A DNA stretch of 64,000 nt, taken from Tubulanus polymorphus (Eukaryota > Nemertea > Palaeonemertea > Tubulaniformes > Tubulanidae). The translations under genes were made by a program, and so were the position numbers. How positions within the stretch are numbered: the first letter of the stretch is position 1; every line of letters starts with the position of its first letter. The notes below the pieces were generated by a model. That model made no database searches, was not told the DNA's origin, and worked only from the letters and a program-made list of their open reading frames with translations. The stretch covers positions 30,472,001 through 30,536,000 of the forward strand of contig NC_134025.1 of the NCBI RefSeq assembly GCF_964204645.1, in the 5' to 3' direction. Positions 62,771-64,000 of this stretch are shown here, piece after piece.

Positions 62771-63056
62771 ACCGGCGATCCCGGAAACCTGGACGGAGCA
62801 TTCCTGCTATCGTACATTTGTGCTATCGAATTACACCGGTTGATAACCCAGATTCGTCGCCGATGAGGCAGCACGTGACGGTAAAGATCTGTCTCATAGC
62901 GTTATTCCAACTGTGGCATGTGAGTAATAAGATTTAATACCCTTCTCCCGAGGTCCATTTTCTGATTAAAAATCTTAACATGACTTTAGATTTACTTAAA
63001 ATTTACCTTAAACATTTCAACTTTCTGAAAACTCCTCGCTATGATACGACATGCAA

Positions 63057-63257
63057 TAATAAGATAAAATCCCACTATTTACAGATTAAAAGAATTTAAA
63101 AACCAGAATTTATTTATTAAATCTAAAATATTTAAAAGACACGACGTTTCCATCTCACCCTAGAGATCATCGTCAGGGTTAAATATTTTAGATTTAATAA
63201 ATAAATTCTGGTTTTTAAATTCTTTTAATCTGTAAATAGTGGGATTTTATCTTATTA
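63057..63257 (-). mobile_element. Foldback element with perfect 79-bp arms and hammerhead-like loop
   Basis: Arms 63057-63135 and 63179-63257 are exact inverted copies (79 of 79). The 43-bp loop, on the minus strand, reads CTGACGA (fits CUGANGA), then tgatctc...gagatg, GAAAC, GTCGT, GTC: the order of core 1, stem II, core GAAA, a 2-bp stem III and a GUC cleavage triplet of a minimal hammerhead. Against this, stem II has a bulge and lacks the G10.1-C11.1 pair. The long arms would act as stem I. The arms start with tcccac-containing sequence like copies at 995 and 5811. Confidence 0.65.
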
Positions 63258-63789
63258 TCCGTTCACCACGTTTGAGTGTGGTCATCGTTCTAATGCAATG
63301 TTTAATAGTTCAGATACGCGGGCCCCGAGAATTAGCCGGGTGGTTGTGGAAGGCAACCGGTAACTTCTCTCAGTACTCGTATTCATGGATAGGTTACCGT
63401 TCGAGACGTATAATACTTTATATTAGACAATATCTTACAATGAACGGATAACATCCGCGAATACGATGTTCAAATATGGCCGTTGAAGGACCACGCGTCG
63501 CGTTTGTGATCCGAACAGTTCAGAAAGGAGGCGAGTACCGATAAGAAAACGCGCCGCAGATTGGGAGGAGGAGAGATCATGGTGCGGAATCTGGTGGTCA
63601 TATTTACATTTTTGAATATAGATAAACTCGATGTGTTGGAGGACAAATACATCATTCCTCGAGCACATACTTGGCATTTTTTATAATAATTGTTGTATGA
63701 GAATAAATATGTTTGTTTGAAATTCTTTATTTTATTTGTTTTTGTTTAGTTATAACACGGTGGGTTTTTATCCTAATAGTATAACCCGT

Positions 63790-63875
63790 CAGAGTTCATG
63801 ACGGTGTCTGGTCTTCTTGACGGTTTCAGGCGGTTCCTGGCGGTGTTTAGTCTAACCGCAGAAATTCCCTGCCGA
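63790..63875. repeat. Dispersed repeat fragment, inverted copy at 29285-29410
   Basis: gacggtttcaggcggttcc, ggcggtgtttagt and gaaattccctgccg match the complement of 29285-29410 in the same order. Confidence 0.5.
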
Positions 63876-64000
63876 TACGTCATTATCCGGGGATCCCTCT
63901 CTGTCCGGTGGTGGGGAAATCCAGAAAGAGACGTCATTATCTCGGGCGGCTAACAGTACGCCACGTCGCGTCGCGTTTTAAAACATGACGAATAGTGAAA

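Larger units (their letters stand above)
62771..64000. other. Right edge: no gene assigned
   Basis: Apart from the foldback element at 63057-63257 and the dispersed repeat at 63790-63875 nothing was recognised. A 22-codon ORF (63477-63548, MAVEGPRVAFVIRT...) and an AATAAA near 63703 are noted without further support. Confidence 0.4.

Noticed and set aside
63435-63677. 80-residue minus ORF and overlapping plus ORFs at the right edge
   Set aside because: No family resemblance, no splice-site or poly(A) support in the right orientation; overlapping frames are equally open.

Overview
This is nuclear DNA of an intron-rich animal, most likely a marine spiralian such as a mollusc, annelid, nemertean or brachiopod. 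The basis is seven recognisable animal genes with many small GT-AG introns, abundant foldback (MITE-like) elements, a degenerate LINE and long minisatellite arrays. No prokaryotic operons, phage genes or CRISPR arrays are present. The clade is an inference; no species marker was seen.

Gene-dense left half (1-28.7 kb). From left to right: the 5' end of a secreted JmjC/cupin-like protein (minus, runs off the edge); CASC3/Barentsz, an exon-junction-complex protein (minus, 12 coding exons); DNAJC22/Wurst (minus, 3 exons), head-to-head with a DNAJC27-like Rab GTPase that lacks a J domain (plus, 6 exons); NAE1/APP-BP1 of the NEDD8 E1 (minus, 18 exons), head-to-head across 129 bp with RRP15 (plus, 5 exons); GCC1, a golgin with a GRIP domain (plus, 10 exons); and NDUFAF7, a complex I assembly methyltransferase (minus, 8 exons). 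Exon boundaries were placed by eye from splice sites, reading-phase continuity and family similarity; all phases close. These are unrelated housekeeping genes, not a pathway cluster.

Transition (28.7-32.4 kb). A 434-bp foldback element with internal palindromic repeats, then a degraded minus-strand LINE (ORF1 and the start of an endonuclease) with a long (ATC)n tract between its ORFs, then a tRNA-derived SINE-like piece.

Unrecognised gene (32.65-40.5 kb). A CRE- and TATA-bearing promoter drives a 3-exon gene for a 322-residue protein with a weak death-fold-like N-terminus and a long basic, proline/threonine-rich tail. Its 5.8-kb last intron carries three minisatellites and a SINE-like element.

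Repeat island (40.7-62.8 kb). Almost all of this stretch is tandem arrays with different units (77, 62, 80, 42, about 50-70, 153/267, about 160, 19, 69 and about 85 bp), several with higher-order structure. Near its right side (58.5-60.7 kb) is a run of at least seven exon-like units with good splice sites and a terminal poly(A) signal, preceded by a cluster of CRE-like motifs; this looks like a non-coding spliced transcript built by tandem exon duplication. The right edge holds a foldback element with perfect 79-bp arms and a hammerhead-like loop, related in design to two others at 1.0 and 5.8 kb.
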